A DNA stretch of 64,000 bases from 2-02-FULL-45-10 sp046590235 (lineage in GTDB: Bacteria > Patescibacteriota > Patescibacteriia > Magasanikbacterales > GWA2-37-8). The notes under the pieces were generated by a model, which was given only the letters and a program-made list of their open reading frames with translations, was not told the origin of the DNA and ran no database searches. Below, one piece after another: positions 1-7,007 of this stretch. A program made the translations under genes and the position numbers. Where the stretch lies: contig JBKJTY010000035.1 of NCBI GenBank assembly GCA_046590235.1, positions 1-64,000 of the forward strand. Direction: 5' to 3'. Each line of letters begins with the position of its first letter. Within the stretch, counting starts at the first letter, position 1.

Positions 1-37
1 AAAGGAGGTGATCCATGAGCAGCTTCCGCTACCCATG
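1..37 (-). repeat. Inverted copy of 16S rRNA 3' end (contig-end foldback)
   Basis: Bases 1-37 are the exact reverse complement of 140-176, the last 37 bases of the 16S gene including the anti-Shine-Dalgarno. Base 38 then resumes 16S sequence on the plus strand. A real second 16S end facing away here is possible, but a hairpin-type assembly or amplification chimera at a contig end is more likely. Confidence 0.85.
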
Positions 38-176
38 TCTTGTACTCACCGCCCGTCACACCACGGGAGTTGGCAATGCCCAAAGCATCCTTACGGGTGT
101 TAAGGCAGGGTCAATGACTAGGGTGAAGTCGTAACAAGGCATGGGTAGCGGAAGCTGCTCATGGATCACCTCCTTT
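38..176 (+). rRNA. 16S ribosomal RNA, 3' end (partial)
   Basis: The segment carries the universal 16S helix 44/45 region: the CTTGTACTCACCGCCCGTCAC block near 38-60, GAAGTCGTAACAAGG at 125-139, and the terminal GGATCACCTCCTTT at 163-176. Only about the last 139 nucleotides of the gene are present and the 5' part lies outside the window. The CCTCC anti-Shine-Dalgarno core is intact, so ribosomes here can use Shine-Dalgarno pairing. Downstream is a terminator and no 23S gene. Confidence 0.95.
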
Positions 177-293
177 CTGGAGATACTAAGTCGAAAGACT
201 TTGATCTTCGTCGATCTACACGACAACGCAAGTTCTAGTGTAGAAAGGTAGATCGTGTTATACGTTTTTTGTCTCATCTGTATTTTGTCAATA

Positions 294-330
294 AAAAACC
301 AGCCTCTCAAGGCTGGTTTTTGTTTTTGGT
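294..330 (+). terminator. Rho-independent terminator after 16S rRNA
   Basis: An 11-bp stem (294-304 with 311-321) closes a TCTCAA loop and runs into a T-rich tract. It sits about 120 bases after the 16S 3' end, so 16S transcription appears to stop here. Between 177 and 293 there are only hairpin-forming sequences, for example GATCTAC/GTAGATC arms, probably rRNA processing or trailer structure. Confidence 0.85.
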
Positions 331-367
331 TGTAGGTTTTAGGTCGATTTTGCGTCAAAGTAATAGT

Positions 368-874
368 ATGACCATAGCCTTTATTATATTTCTCCGTCTT
401 TTTGTACCACTTCTGATGTTGCGCAAGCCGCTGTTAGGTGCGGTTTTGGCCGTTGTCGCCGATTCAGTGGATTATATTTTCTACTCTCAATTCGGTTGGG
501 GTGTTTTAGGAGGTCCTGGTATCCAGTATCAAATGTTAGATAAAGTCCTTGATACATATTACTTGGGACTCGAAGTGTCACTGGTGCGTTGGTGGAAGAA
601 ACCGTTGTATCGAGTCACTGCCTACGCACTTTTTATCTGGCGCATAGTTGGGGTGCTAACATTCTTCTTTTTTCAGAATGAAATTGTACTCGTTATATTT
701 CCAAATATTTTTGAAACTTTTTTTATCATCACGCTTATCAGTGGTCAGTATAAACAAAAAACACCAAAAATTGGTATATTTTTGGGCGTTATGGCAATTT
801 GTATCACCCAGAAATTGCTGCACGAATACGCACTTCATATAACACCAATTGATTGGTTATCTGTTTTTAACTAG
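368..874 (+). CDS. Small polytopic membrane protein, unknown function
   Basis: A 168-residue protein from the ATG at 368. The frame is open further upstream to 269, but that part crosses the rRNA terminator, so the internal ATG is preferred. It has several strongly hydrophobic stretches, including a phenylalanine-rich segment near the middle, with basic residues between them (WWKKPLYR), consistent with four or five membrane helices. No family is recognised. It has no Shine-Dalgarno, stands alone between the rRNA terminator and the tRNA promoter at 889, and may be translated from a very short leader. It is a real gene by length and hydrophobic pattern only. Confidence 0.65.
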   Translation: MTIAFIIFLRLFVPLLMLRKPLLGAVLAVVADSVDYIFYSQFGWGVLGGPGIQYQMLDKVLDTYYLGLEVSLVRWWKKPLYRVTAYALFIWRIVGVLTFFFFQNEIVLVIFPNIFETFFIITLISGQYKQKTPKIGIFLGVMAICITQKLLHEYALHITPIDWLSVFN

Positions 875-888
875 GGGATAGACCCATC

Positions 889-917
889 TTGACTTTATGC
901 CTTAGTTTTTGTATACT
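889..917 (+). promoter_or_regulatory. Sigma-70 type promoter for the tRNA pair
   Basis: TTGACT (889-894), a 17-base spacer, then TATACT (912-917). Transcription would start about 923-925, just ahead of tRNA-Val. Confidence 0.8.
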
Positions 918-939
918 GTCCGTACCTTTATAGGTAAAG

Positions 940-1016
940 GGGCGGCTAGCTCAGTTGGTTAGAGCGTTACATTGACATTGTAAAGGTCAGTGGTTCAACT
1001 CCACTGTCGCCCACCA
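940..1016 (+). tRNA. tRNA-Val (GAC)
   Basis: The acceptor stem GGGCGGC (940-946) pairs with GTCGCCC (1006-1012). The D arm has GCTC/GAGC. The anticodon stem TTACA/TGTAA encloses a TTGACAT loop giving anticodon GAC. The discriminator is A1013 and CCA is encoded at 1014-1016. Confidence 0.95.
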
Positions 1017-1057
1017 GACTTCACCAAGGCTACGTCCTGGCGAAGCAGGTTAGTTAC

Positions 1058-1131
1058 GGGCGTGTAGCTCAGTTGGTTAGAGCGCGTCACTGATAATGAC
1101 GAGGTCCCAAGTTCAACTCTTGGCACGCCCA
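1058..1131 (+). tRNA. tRNA-Ile (GAT)
   Basis: The acceptor GGGCGTG (1058-1064) pairs with CACGCCC (1124-1130). The anticodon stem CGTCA/TGACG has loop CTGATAA, anticodon GAT. The discriminator A1131 is followed by CAT, so CCA is not encoded, unlike its neighbour. It is probably co-transcribed with tRNA-Val. In many bacteria tRNA-Ile(GAT) sits inside the rRNA operon, but here it stands outside. Confidence 0.95.
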
Positions 1132-1136
1132 CATAA

Positions 1137-1170
1137 ACAAGACAGGTGTAACAGCCTGTCTTGTCTTTTT
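1137..1170 (+). terminator. Terminator of the tRNA operon
   Basis: ACAAGACAGG (1137-1146) pairs with CCTGTCTTGT (1155-1164), followed by CTTTTTC. Confidence 0.9.
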
Positions 1171-1213
1171 CGGAAAAAGAGCTTATACTTCTTTTTTAGT
1201 CTCTACAGCCTGT

Positions 1214-2503
1214 ATGGAACGCGTTGTTATCGAAAAACTAGTGTTTGGTGGACAGGGCCTTGGCCGCATTGGCAACCAGGTTGCTTTTATTTGGGGCGGC
1301 TTACCTGGCGAAGAGGTTGAGATCAATGTTACCAAGAAAAAGAAGCAGTTTATTGAGGGTGTTGTTTCTAAAATTATTACACCATCACCTGAGCGCGTCG
1401 AACCAATCGAATCGCATTATTTATCATGTTCACCATGGCAAACCATGGGCATTAAAGCTGAAAATGATTGGAAAGTTATTATTGCAAAAGAGACATATCA
1501 ACGAGTTGGTGGTTTGCAATTTGATGATCTCACTATTGTAAGTGATGATGAACCATTTCACTATCGTAACAAGATTGAATATAGTTTTGCTACAACTGCG
1601 GAAGGGAAAGCAATTTTTGCTTTTCACGAACGTGGACAGTACTGGGCTGTGCATCATTTAAAAAACTGCGCTCTTGCCACACATGCAATTAATGAAACAG
1701 CTGAAAAAGTTCTGAATTGGATTAACACTGAAGGCGTTCCGCCTGATTCGATAAAAAATCTTGTTGTCCGAAGTAATACAAAAGGCGAAACCATTGCTGC
1801 TTTGTTTATAAAAAACAAACCAAAATATTTGTCGTTCCCAGAAAGATCCGGTGCGTGGAAGGGCTTTCATATTTATTATTCCAATCCATTATCACCTGCA
1901 GCTGTTCCGACAGAATTGTTACGTACCGACGGGGATATTTATTTAATTGAAACGATCCAAGGCACAAAGTTGCGCTACGGACTTCTTAGCTTCTTTCAGG
2001 TAAATGTACCAATTTTTGAAAAAACACTTGATGTCATGCGTCAATATACTGAGAATGCGAAAGAAGTAGTTGATTACTATGCGGGTGTGGGCTCGATCGG
2101 TTTGTCTATCGCAGGAAAAAGCCAAAGCTTAAAGCTGGTAGAAAATAACGCAGAAGCAGCAATGCTGGCCGAAGAAAATCGTGTTTTAAATAATTTAGAG
2201 CACGCTGAAGTGCATTTAATGCCTGCTGAAAATGAAACATCCTTTATCACCTCAACGGCTACCGTTATTGTTGACCCGCCACGAGCAGGGCTTGACAAAC
2301 GAATGGTCCGGGCGCTTTTAGAAGCTAAACCTGAACGCATTCTCTATCTCTCCTGTGATTTAGCTACTCAAGCACGTGATTGTAAAGAGCTTGTTCTTGA
2401 ATATACCCCTATTTTTAGCCAATTATATAACTTTTTCCCTCGCACACCGCACATTGAAGGGTTGATTGTACTGGAACGAAAAGCAATTGCCAAAAGGCCA
2501 TAA
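1214..2503 (+). CDS. Class I SAM-dependent rRNA (uracil-5) methyltransferase, RlmD/TrmA family
   Basis: A 429-residue protein that probably methylates C5 of a uridine in rRNA or tRNA. An N-terminal TRAM-like RNA-binding domain covers roughly residues 1-55. The SAM site is at about 286-300 (DYYAGVGSIGLS), the VDPPRAGLD motif at about 353, and the catalytic cysteine in LSCDLATQARD at about 381; the C-terminal HIEGLIVLER has the usual general-base region. The CGGC part of the usual RlmD iron-sulfur motif is absent: residues 70-77 read LSCSPWQT, so the 4Fe-4S cluster is probably lost. The start follows a TATACT-like box and lacks a Shine-Dalgarno. lepB follows 31 bases later. Family is secure; the substrate position is not. 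Confidence 0.9.
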   Translation: MERVVIEKLVFGGQGLGRIGNQVAFIWGGLPGEEVEINVTKKKKQFIEGVVSKIITPSPERVEPIESHYLSCSPWQTMGIKAENDWKVIIAKETYQRVGGLQFDDLTIVSDDEPFHYRNKIEYSFATTAEGKAIFAFHERGQYWAVHHLKNCALATHAINETAEKVLNWINTEGVPPDSIKNLVVRSNTKGETIAALFIKNKPKYLSFPERSGAWKGFHIYYSNPLSPAAVPTELLRTDGDIYLIETIQGTKLRYGLLSFFQVNVPIFEKTLDVMRQYTENAKEVVDYYAGVGSIGLSIAGKSQSLKLVENNAEAAMLAEENRVLNNLEHAEVHLMPAENETSFITSTATVIVDPPRAGLDKRMVRALLEAKPERILYLSCDLATQARDCKELVLEYTPIFSQLYNFFPRTPHIEGLIVLERKAIAKRP

Positions 2504-2534
2504 TTGATGTAAGCTAAGAGTATTAAAGTTACCT

Positions 2535-3131
2535 ATGCACGATAACGGATCACTTACATCCCAACCACAAAATAACCGATCAACGACTTGGTCAGTTATT
2601 TTAGAATTGGCAAAAATGATAGGTTTAGCGATCATTACCATCGTAGTTATTCGCTATTTCTTGTTCAAACCTTTCTATGTTAAGGGTGAGTCCATGGAGC
2701 CAAATTTTTATGATCATGAATATCTGATCATTGATGAATTGTCCTACCGCTTACGCGAACCTTCTCGCGGTGATGTGATTGTTTTTCATTATCCAAATGA
2801 TCCAAAAGAATATTATTTAAAACGTATTATTGCGCTTCCGGGTGAACGGGTAAAAGTTGCTGGCGGTAAAGTCACCGTTTATAATGATGCCCACCCAGAA
2901 GGTGTCGAGATTAAAGAAGTCTATTTACCGGAACAAATTGAAACAATGGGTGATCAAACTTCAACGCTAGGTAACGATGAGTATTTTGTCATGGGCGACA
3001 ATCGATCAAATAGTTTTGATTCCCGACGCTTTGGTCCAATTCACAAAAGCTTGATCGTTGGTCGTGCATTATTCCGCGGATGGCCATTTGATCGTATTGA
3101 AAAGTTTTCCGCCCCACCATTTAATATCTAA
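2535..3131 (+). CDS. lepB: Signal peptidase I
   Basis: A 198-residue membrane serine peptidase that removes signal peptides from exported proteins. One transmembrane helix lies at about residues 23-45. The catalytic serine is Ser53 in GESMEPNF, the general-base lysine is Lys96 in YYLKRIIALPGERV, and the box E motif GDNRSNSFDSRRFG is at 155-168. Its length is typical of the short bacterial form. It starts 31 bases after the RNA methyltransferase without a Shine-Dalgarno, and a terminator follows at once. The many signal-peptide proteins in this window (surface giants, S-layer protein, secreted accessory proteins) would be its clients. Confidence 0.96.
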   Translation: MHDNGSLTSQPQNNRSTTWSVILELAKMIGLAIITIVVIRYFLFKPFYVKGESMEPNFYDHEYLIIDELSYRLREPSRGDVIVFHYPNDPKEYYLKRIIALPGERVKVAGGKVTVYNDAHPEGVEIKEVYLPEQIETMGDQTSTLGNDEYFVMGDNRSNSFDSRRFGPIHKSLIVGRALFRGWPFDRIEKFSAPPFNI

Positions 3132-3140
3132 ATAGTTTTA

Positions 3141-3178
3141 AAAGAAATTAAGTGTACACCTTAATTTCTTTATTTTTT
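3141..3178 (+). terminator. Terminator after lepB
   Basis: The arms AAAGAAATTAAG and CTTAATTTCTT (3141-3152 and 3160-3170) enclose a short TGTACAC loop, followed by TATTTTTT. Confidence 0.85.
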
Positions 3179-3189
3179 ACCCTTACTGT

Positions 3190-4593
3190 ATGAAAATGAA
3201 GAAGCCAGCAGCTAAGCCTGCAAAAGTAGAAGTAAAAAAAGATAAAAAACCAGCAACTGCGTCTGCTCCAGCTGAAAAGCCAAGCAAAAAAGCCTACAGC
3301 GTATTGCGTGGTATGCGCGATATTTTGCCAAAAGAAGAAAAGTTTTGGAAAAAATTATATCATGCCGCAGAAAAAAATGCTGAATATTTCCAATTCGGCC
3401 GTATCGAAACTCCAATCTTAGAAGAAGCTAATTTGTTTGTTCGCTCAATCGGTAAAGGAACTGATGTAGTGGATAAAGAAATGTATGTTTTCGAAGATAA
3501 AGATGGTAGCAAAATATGTCTTCGCCCTGAAGCAACCGCTTCAGTCGTACGTGCCTACATTGGCAACGGTCTTTGGAATATGGCGCAACCAATCAAAGTT
3601 TGGTATTGGGGTCCAATGTTCCGCCACGATCGTCCACAGTCCAATCGCTACCGCCAATTTTACCAAGTTGGTTTTGAAACACTCGGTGTTAAAGACCCGT
3701 CAGCTGATGCAGAACTTATTTTGATGGCCTGGAACTTTTATAAAGATCTTGGTTTGCCAGTTGAAATTCGCATTAATAGTATTGGTACTGTTGAAGAACG
3801 TGAACGCTATATCAATGAATTGACTAGTTATTACCGCTCTAAGAAGAGTTATCTCTGTGAAGATTGCCGACAGCGCATTACAAAGAACCCGCTTCGCTTA
3901 CTTGATTGTAAAGAAGAAGCGTGTCAGCCAATTAAAGAAGGTATTCCACACATTCTCGACTGGTTGGAAGATGAATCAAAGAATTACTTCATGAAAGTGC
4001 TCGAGTATCTTGATGAGCTCGGTATTTCATATGTTCTCACTCCAACACTTGTTCGCGGTTTGGATTACTACACACATACCGTCTTCGAAGTCTTCCCAGT
4101 ATTTGGCGAAGAGGGAAGTCAGAGTGCAATCGGTGGTGGTGGCCGCTACGACCTCTTGGTCGAAGAAATGGGCGGTAAGCCAACATCAGCTGCCGGTATG
4201 GCGCTCGGTATTGACCGAAGTATTTCTGCATATCGCCGTTATGCTGATGAGCAGAAATTACCAATGCCTGAAGTAAAATACGATGTGTTTTTTGCTCAGC
4301 TAGGGGACGAAGCTAAACGCCTCTCACTCCGTCTTATCAATGACATGCGTGGTTCAGATATCAAAGTCGCCTTCAACTTCTTCAAAAACTCCTTAAAGAC
4401 CCAACTTGAATTAGCGAATTCTTTAAAGGTTAATTACGTAATCATTCTTGGTCAAAAGGAAGTACAGGATAAAAGTGTCATTATTCGTGATATGGAATCA
4501 GGTGTCCAAGAGATCGTTGATCAGAAAAAACTTGAAGTCATCTTACGTAAAAAGCTTGGTAAGCCGGTGCTCGAGCAAGAAATCAGTGGATAA
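3190..4593 (+). CDS. hisS: Histidine--tRNA ligase
   Basis: A 467-residue class II aminoacyl-tRNA synthetase. It has motif 2 (FRHDRPQSNRYRQF, about residue 143), the histidine-binding loop LVRGLDYYTHTVFEV (about 285), motif 3 AAGMALGIDR, and a C-terminal anticodon-binding domain. An insertion with CEDC and two further cysteines (about residues 220-240) resembles the zinc-like knuckle seen in many bacterial HisRS. An unusual lysine/alanine/proline-rich tail of about 35 residues precedes the conserved start at AYSVLRGMRDILP; it is low complexity and could be a disordered RNA-binding extension. A second ATG lies two codons in. Terminators flank it on both sides, so it is transcribed alone. Confidence 0.96.
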   Translation: MKMKKPAAKPAKVEVKKDKKPATASAPAEKPSKKAYSVLRGMRDILPKEEKFWKKLYHAAEKNAEYFQFGRIETPILEEANLFVRSIGKGTDVVDKEMYVFEDKDGSKICLRPEATASVVRAYIGNGLWNMAQPIKVWYWGPMFRHDRPQSNRYRQFYQVGFETLGVKDPSADAELILMAWNFYKDLGLPVEIRINSIGTVEERERYINELTSYYRSKKSYLCEDCRQRITKNPLRLLDCKEEACQPIKEGIPHILDWLEDESKNYFMKVLEYLDELGISYVLTPTLVRGLDYYTHTVFEVFPVFGEEGSQSAIGGGGRYDLLVEEMGGKPTSAAGMALGIDRSISAYRRYADEQKLPMPEVKYDVFFAQLGDEAKRLSLRLINDMRGSDIKVAFNFFKNSLKTQLELANSLKVNYVIILGQKEVQDKSVIIRDMESGVQEIVDQKKLEVILRKKLGKPVLEQEISG

Positions 4594-4609
4594 CTTTAGT
4601 GTACATCCC

Positions 4610-4637
4610 GAAAAAGCGCTTAACCAAGCGCTTTTTC
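4610..4637 (+). terminator. Terminator after hisS
   Basis: GAAAAAGCGCT (4610-4620) pairs with AGCGCTTTTTC (4627-4637). Confidence 0.85.
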
Positions 4638-4640
4638 AAT

Positions 4641-4669
4641 TTGACCGTTTCCTAAAAAACGTGTATACT
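4641..4669 (+). promoter_or_regulatory. Promoter of rpsU
   Basis: TTGACC (4641-4646), a 17-base spacer and TATACT (4664-4669), immediately after the hisS terminator and about 45 bases before the start codon. Confidence 0.85.
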
Positions 4670-4714
4670 AAGGGCTAGTTAGTATCTTTATTTTTGAAAG
4701 GAAGGTGAACACCT

Positions 4715-4951
4715 GTGTCTGGTATTAAAAGAAAGAAAAACGAATCGTTTGAAGCGTACATGCGTCGTGTGAAAAAGGTCTGGCAACAATCTGGAAAGGT
4801 TTTGCAGGTCAAAAAAACACAACACTATGTTGGACAAAAAAGTCGTAACGTACGACGTAAAAGTGCCCTACATCGTCTCGCAGTTGCGGATAAGCTCAAT
4901 TACTTGAAAAAAATTGGACGACTTCCGGAAGAAACGTTTAAACGTAAATAA
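4715..4951 (+). CDS. rpsU: Small ribosomal subunit protein bS21
   Basis: A 78-residue very basic protein with the bS21 pattern: NESFEAYMRRVKKVWQQSG matches the conserved ESxExxLRRFKRxxxxxG core, followed by a basic KKTQHYVGQKSRNVRRKSA segment. The C-terminal tail is slightly longer than usual. The start is GTG at 4715, supported by a strong Shine-Dalgarno AAGGAAGGTG at 4697-4706; this is one of the few housekeeping genes here with such a site. It has its own promoter. bS21 sits next to the anti-Shine-Dalgarno in the ribosome, so an SD-dependent gene for it is notable. The gap to the next gene is 38 bases with no clear terminator. Confidence 0.85.
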   Translation: MSGIKRKKNESFEAYMRRVKKVWQQSGKVLQVKKTQHYVGQKSRNVRRKSALHRLAVADKLNYLKKIGRLPEETFKRK

Positions 4952-4989
4952 GTCTCTACCGTAGGTAGACTATCTAACCCCATTGTCCC

Positions 4990-6999
4990 ATGCCTCAATG
5001 GATTATGATACATCTCAAACCTATTTGGACGAAATTCACCGTTATTATGGGGGTAACGACGGTGTTTTTTTGTCTGCTTTTTAGCACACCGATTGTTGCA
5101 CACGCTCAAAGTGCAACAGGTGCAAATGATACACTGAGCCAAGGGGTGCAAGTTATTCAGCAACCGCTTGGTTTGGCGTCAACAGATATTAGAGTAGTTA
5201 TCTCAAGCATAATAAAAATAGCGCTTGGGCTACTCGGTATTATTTTTGTCCTCCTAGTTATCTATGGAGGTTTTTTGTACATGACAGCAGGCGGTAATGA
5301 AGAGCAAATTGCTTCCGCCAAAAAAGTTTTAATGAATGCGACTATTGGTTTGATTATTATTTTAAGCGCGTATTCAATCGTTCTCATGGTTGGTCGGCTT
5401 CTTGGTTTAAATGGTACTTCAGCTGACGGTGAAAACGGTCTCGGCGGCGTTAGCGAAGGAACAGGAGAAAATTTTTACGGTTCAGGCGGTCTTGGATCAG
5501 TCATCAAAGATCATTATCCAGCTCGAAACCAAGTAGATGTTCCTCGTAATGCTAAAATTATTATTACATTTAAAAAACCTATTAATCTTTCTGCGATTAT
5601 CGAAAATACTAACGCAACCAAAGATGCATCTGGAAAAGATATTCTTGGTGATTGTGTCGTTAGTACAGGAATGCTTTGGGAAAAAGATTGCGACACCCTT
5701 AAAAAAGGTTCAACACTCATCACTGTTCGAGAAACAGTATCAGGTAATGAAGTCCGTGGTGCCAGCGTGCTCGCTAGCGCGGATAATGGAATGGTAAGTA
5801 CAATTGTTATTCGACCATTTGATACATTTGGTACGGACAAAGATAAGGTTGAATATACTGTGCGCTTAGGTAGCGGCATTACTTGGAATGATCCAACTAA
5901 TAATAATCCTTCTGTTTTTAGCGGTCGTCCATCTGCGTTCTATGATTGGAAATTTTTAACTAACACTTCGCTTGATACCACTGCACCTTATGTTGAGAAC
6001 TTTTATCCAGAACCAGGTGTAGTATCCAAAAATACTGTAATTCAGCTTGAGTTTAGTGAAGCCATGGATCCAACAGGCCTTCAAGGAAATTTCAAAGTGG
6101 ATGGTGAACACTACCAGCTTAGTGGTGGAACAGTATTTATAAAAACAAATAACAGTAGTTTGCCGATCGGTACCATGCGTCTTAGCAATGGTTATCGAAC
6201 ACTTGAGTTCACTCCTGAAAAAGAATGCGGACAAAATGTCTGTGGTGGAAAAATATACTGCTTACCGGTTTGTGATAAACCGGGCGCTACATGCCAATCA
6301 GATACTTATAAATTTTTGGTTAAGGCTGGGCAGGCATATCCTGGAAATCCTAAATCTTTTGATTCGATCCCATTTTCAGGTGCTATGGATTTAGCTGGTA
6401 ATGCCCTTGATAGTAATCAGAATGGTATAGTAGATGCTGTTACCACTACTGGCCAGGTTTTCGTTGAGCAAGCTAAAGCAGATAATTTCCTTGCTATTTT
6501 TTACATCAATGACAAGATTGATTTAACCGCACCCTATATTAAACAAGTTACACCCGGACTTGATGGAGAAAATGTTCGTCCAGATGCAGATGTTTCTCTC
6601 CTGTTCAGTAAGCGTATGCGTGTTGAACCGATGTACACTATTGGTTTAGATGAGCATCCGGTTAGCGCCGAAGGAACATGCCGAGTTCCGCGAGTGATCT
6701 TTAATGGTGATGGAACAACACTTGTTAAACTGAACCATTGTCCGTTTGTAGACGAGGATAACCACTTCTACTTCCCGAGTGTTGACTCGCAAGTGCAAGA
6801 TGTGAATTTCAATTGCTTCTTTCCAGGCAAAGGACCGATTGGTACAGACGTAAATACAAATGCCTCCTTCGTCTGCGATGAAGATCATCCAACACAGTGT
6901 TGTCCAGTTACGAAAGAAAGTGGTAGCTCATTCTGCTGTAACGGTTTTACTAACAAAACAAGTAAAGAAACCTGTTTTAACGCTTTAAGCGTCAACTAG
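4990..6999 (+). CDS. TrbC/VirB2-like pilin domain fused to Ig-like repeats, surface protein
   Basis: A 669-residue exported protein. A signal-peptide-like helix ends at AHAQ (about residue 40). Two hydrophobic helices (about 72-98 and 115-140) enclose YGGFLYMTAGGNEEQIASAK, the pattern of TrbC/VirB2 T4SS-pilin-like proteins common in Patescibacteria. Then come at least three Big_5-like domains opening with YPARNQVDVPRNAKIIITF, TAPYVENFYPEPGVVSKNT and TAPYIKQVTPGLDGENVRP. The C-terminus is cysteine-rich (CCPV, FCCNG). The next gene starts 8 bases downstream with the same N-terminal architecture, so the two are tandem paralogues. The start could also be the internal ATG four codons in. The role is inferred to be surface display or attachment; secretion route unknown. 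Confidence 0.8.
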   Translation: MPQWIMIHLKPIWTKFTVIMGVTTVFFCLLFSTPIVAHAQSATGANDTLSQGVQVIQQPLGLASTDIRVVISSIIKIALGLLGIIFVLLVIYGGFLYMTAGGNEEQIASAKKVLMNATIGLIIILSAYSIVLMVGRLLGLNGTSADGENGLGGVSEGTGENFYGSGGLGSVIKDHYPARNQVDVPRNAKIIITFKKPINLSAIIENTNATKDASGKDILGDCVVSTGMLWEKDCDTLKKGSTLITVRETVSGNEVRGASVLASADNGMVSTIVIRPFDTFGTDKDKVEYTVRLGSGITWNDPTNNNPSVFSGRPSAFYDWKFLTNTSLDTTAPYVENFYPEPGVVSKNTVIQLEFSEAMDPTGLQGNFKVDGEHYQLSGGTVFIKTNNSSLPIGTMRLSNGYRTLEFTPEKECGQNVCGGKIYCLPVCDKPGATCQSDTYKFLVKAGQAYPGNPKSFDSIPFSGAMDLAGNALDSNQNGIVDAVTTTGQVFVEQAKADNFLAIFYINDKIDLTAPYIKQVTPGLDGENVRPDADVSLLFSKRMRVEPMYTIGLDEHPVSAEGTCRVPRVIFNGDGTTLVKLNHCPFVDEDNHFYFPSVDSQVQDVNFNCFFPGKGPIGTDVNTNASFVCDEDHPTQCCPVTKESGSSFCCNGFTNKTSKETCFNALSVN

Positions 7000-7007
7000 T
7001 ACCTTGT

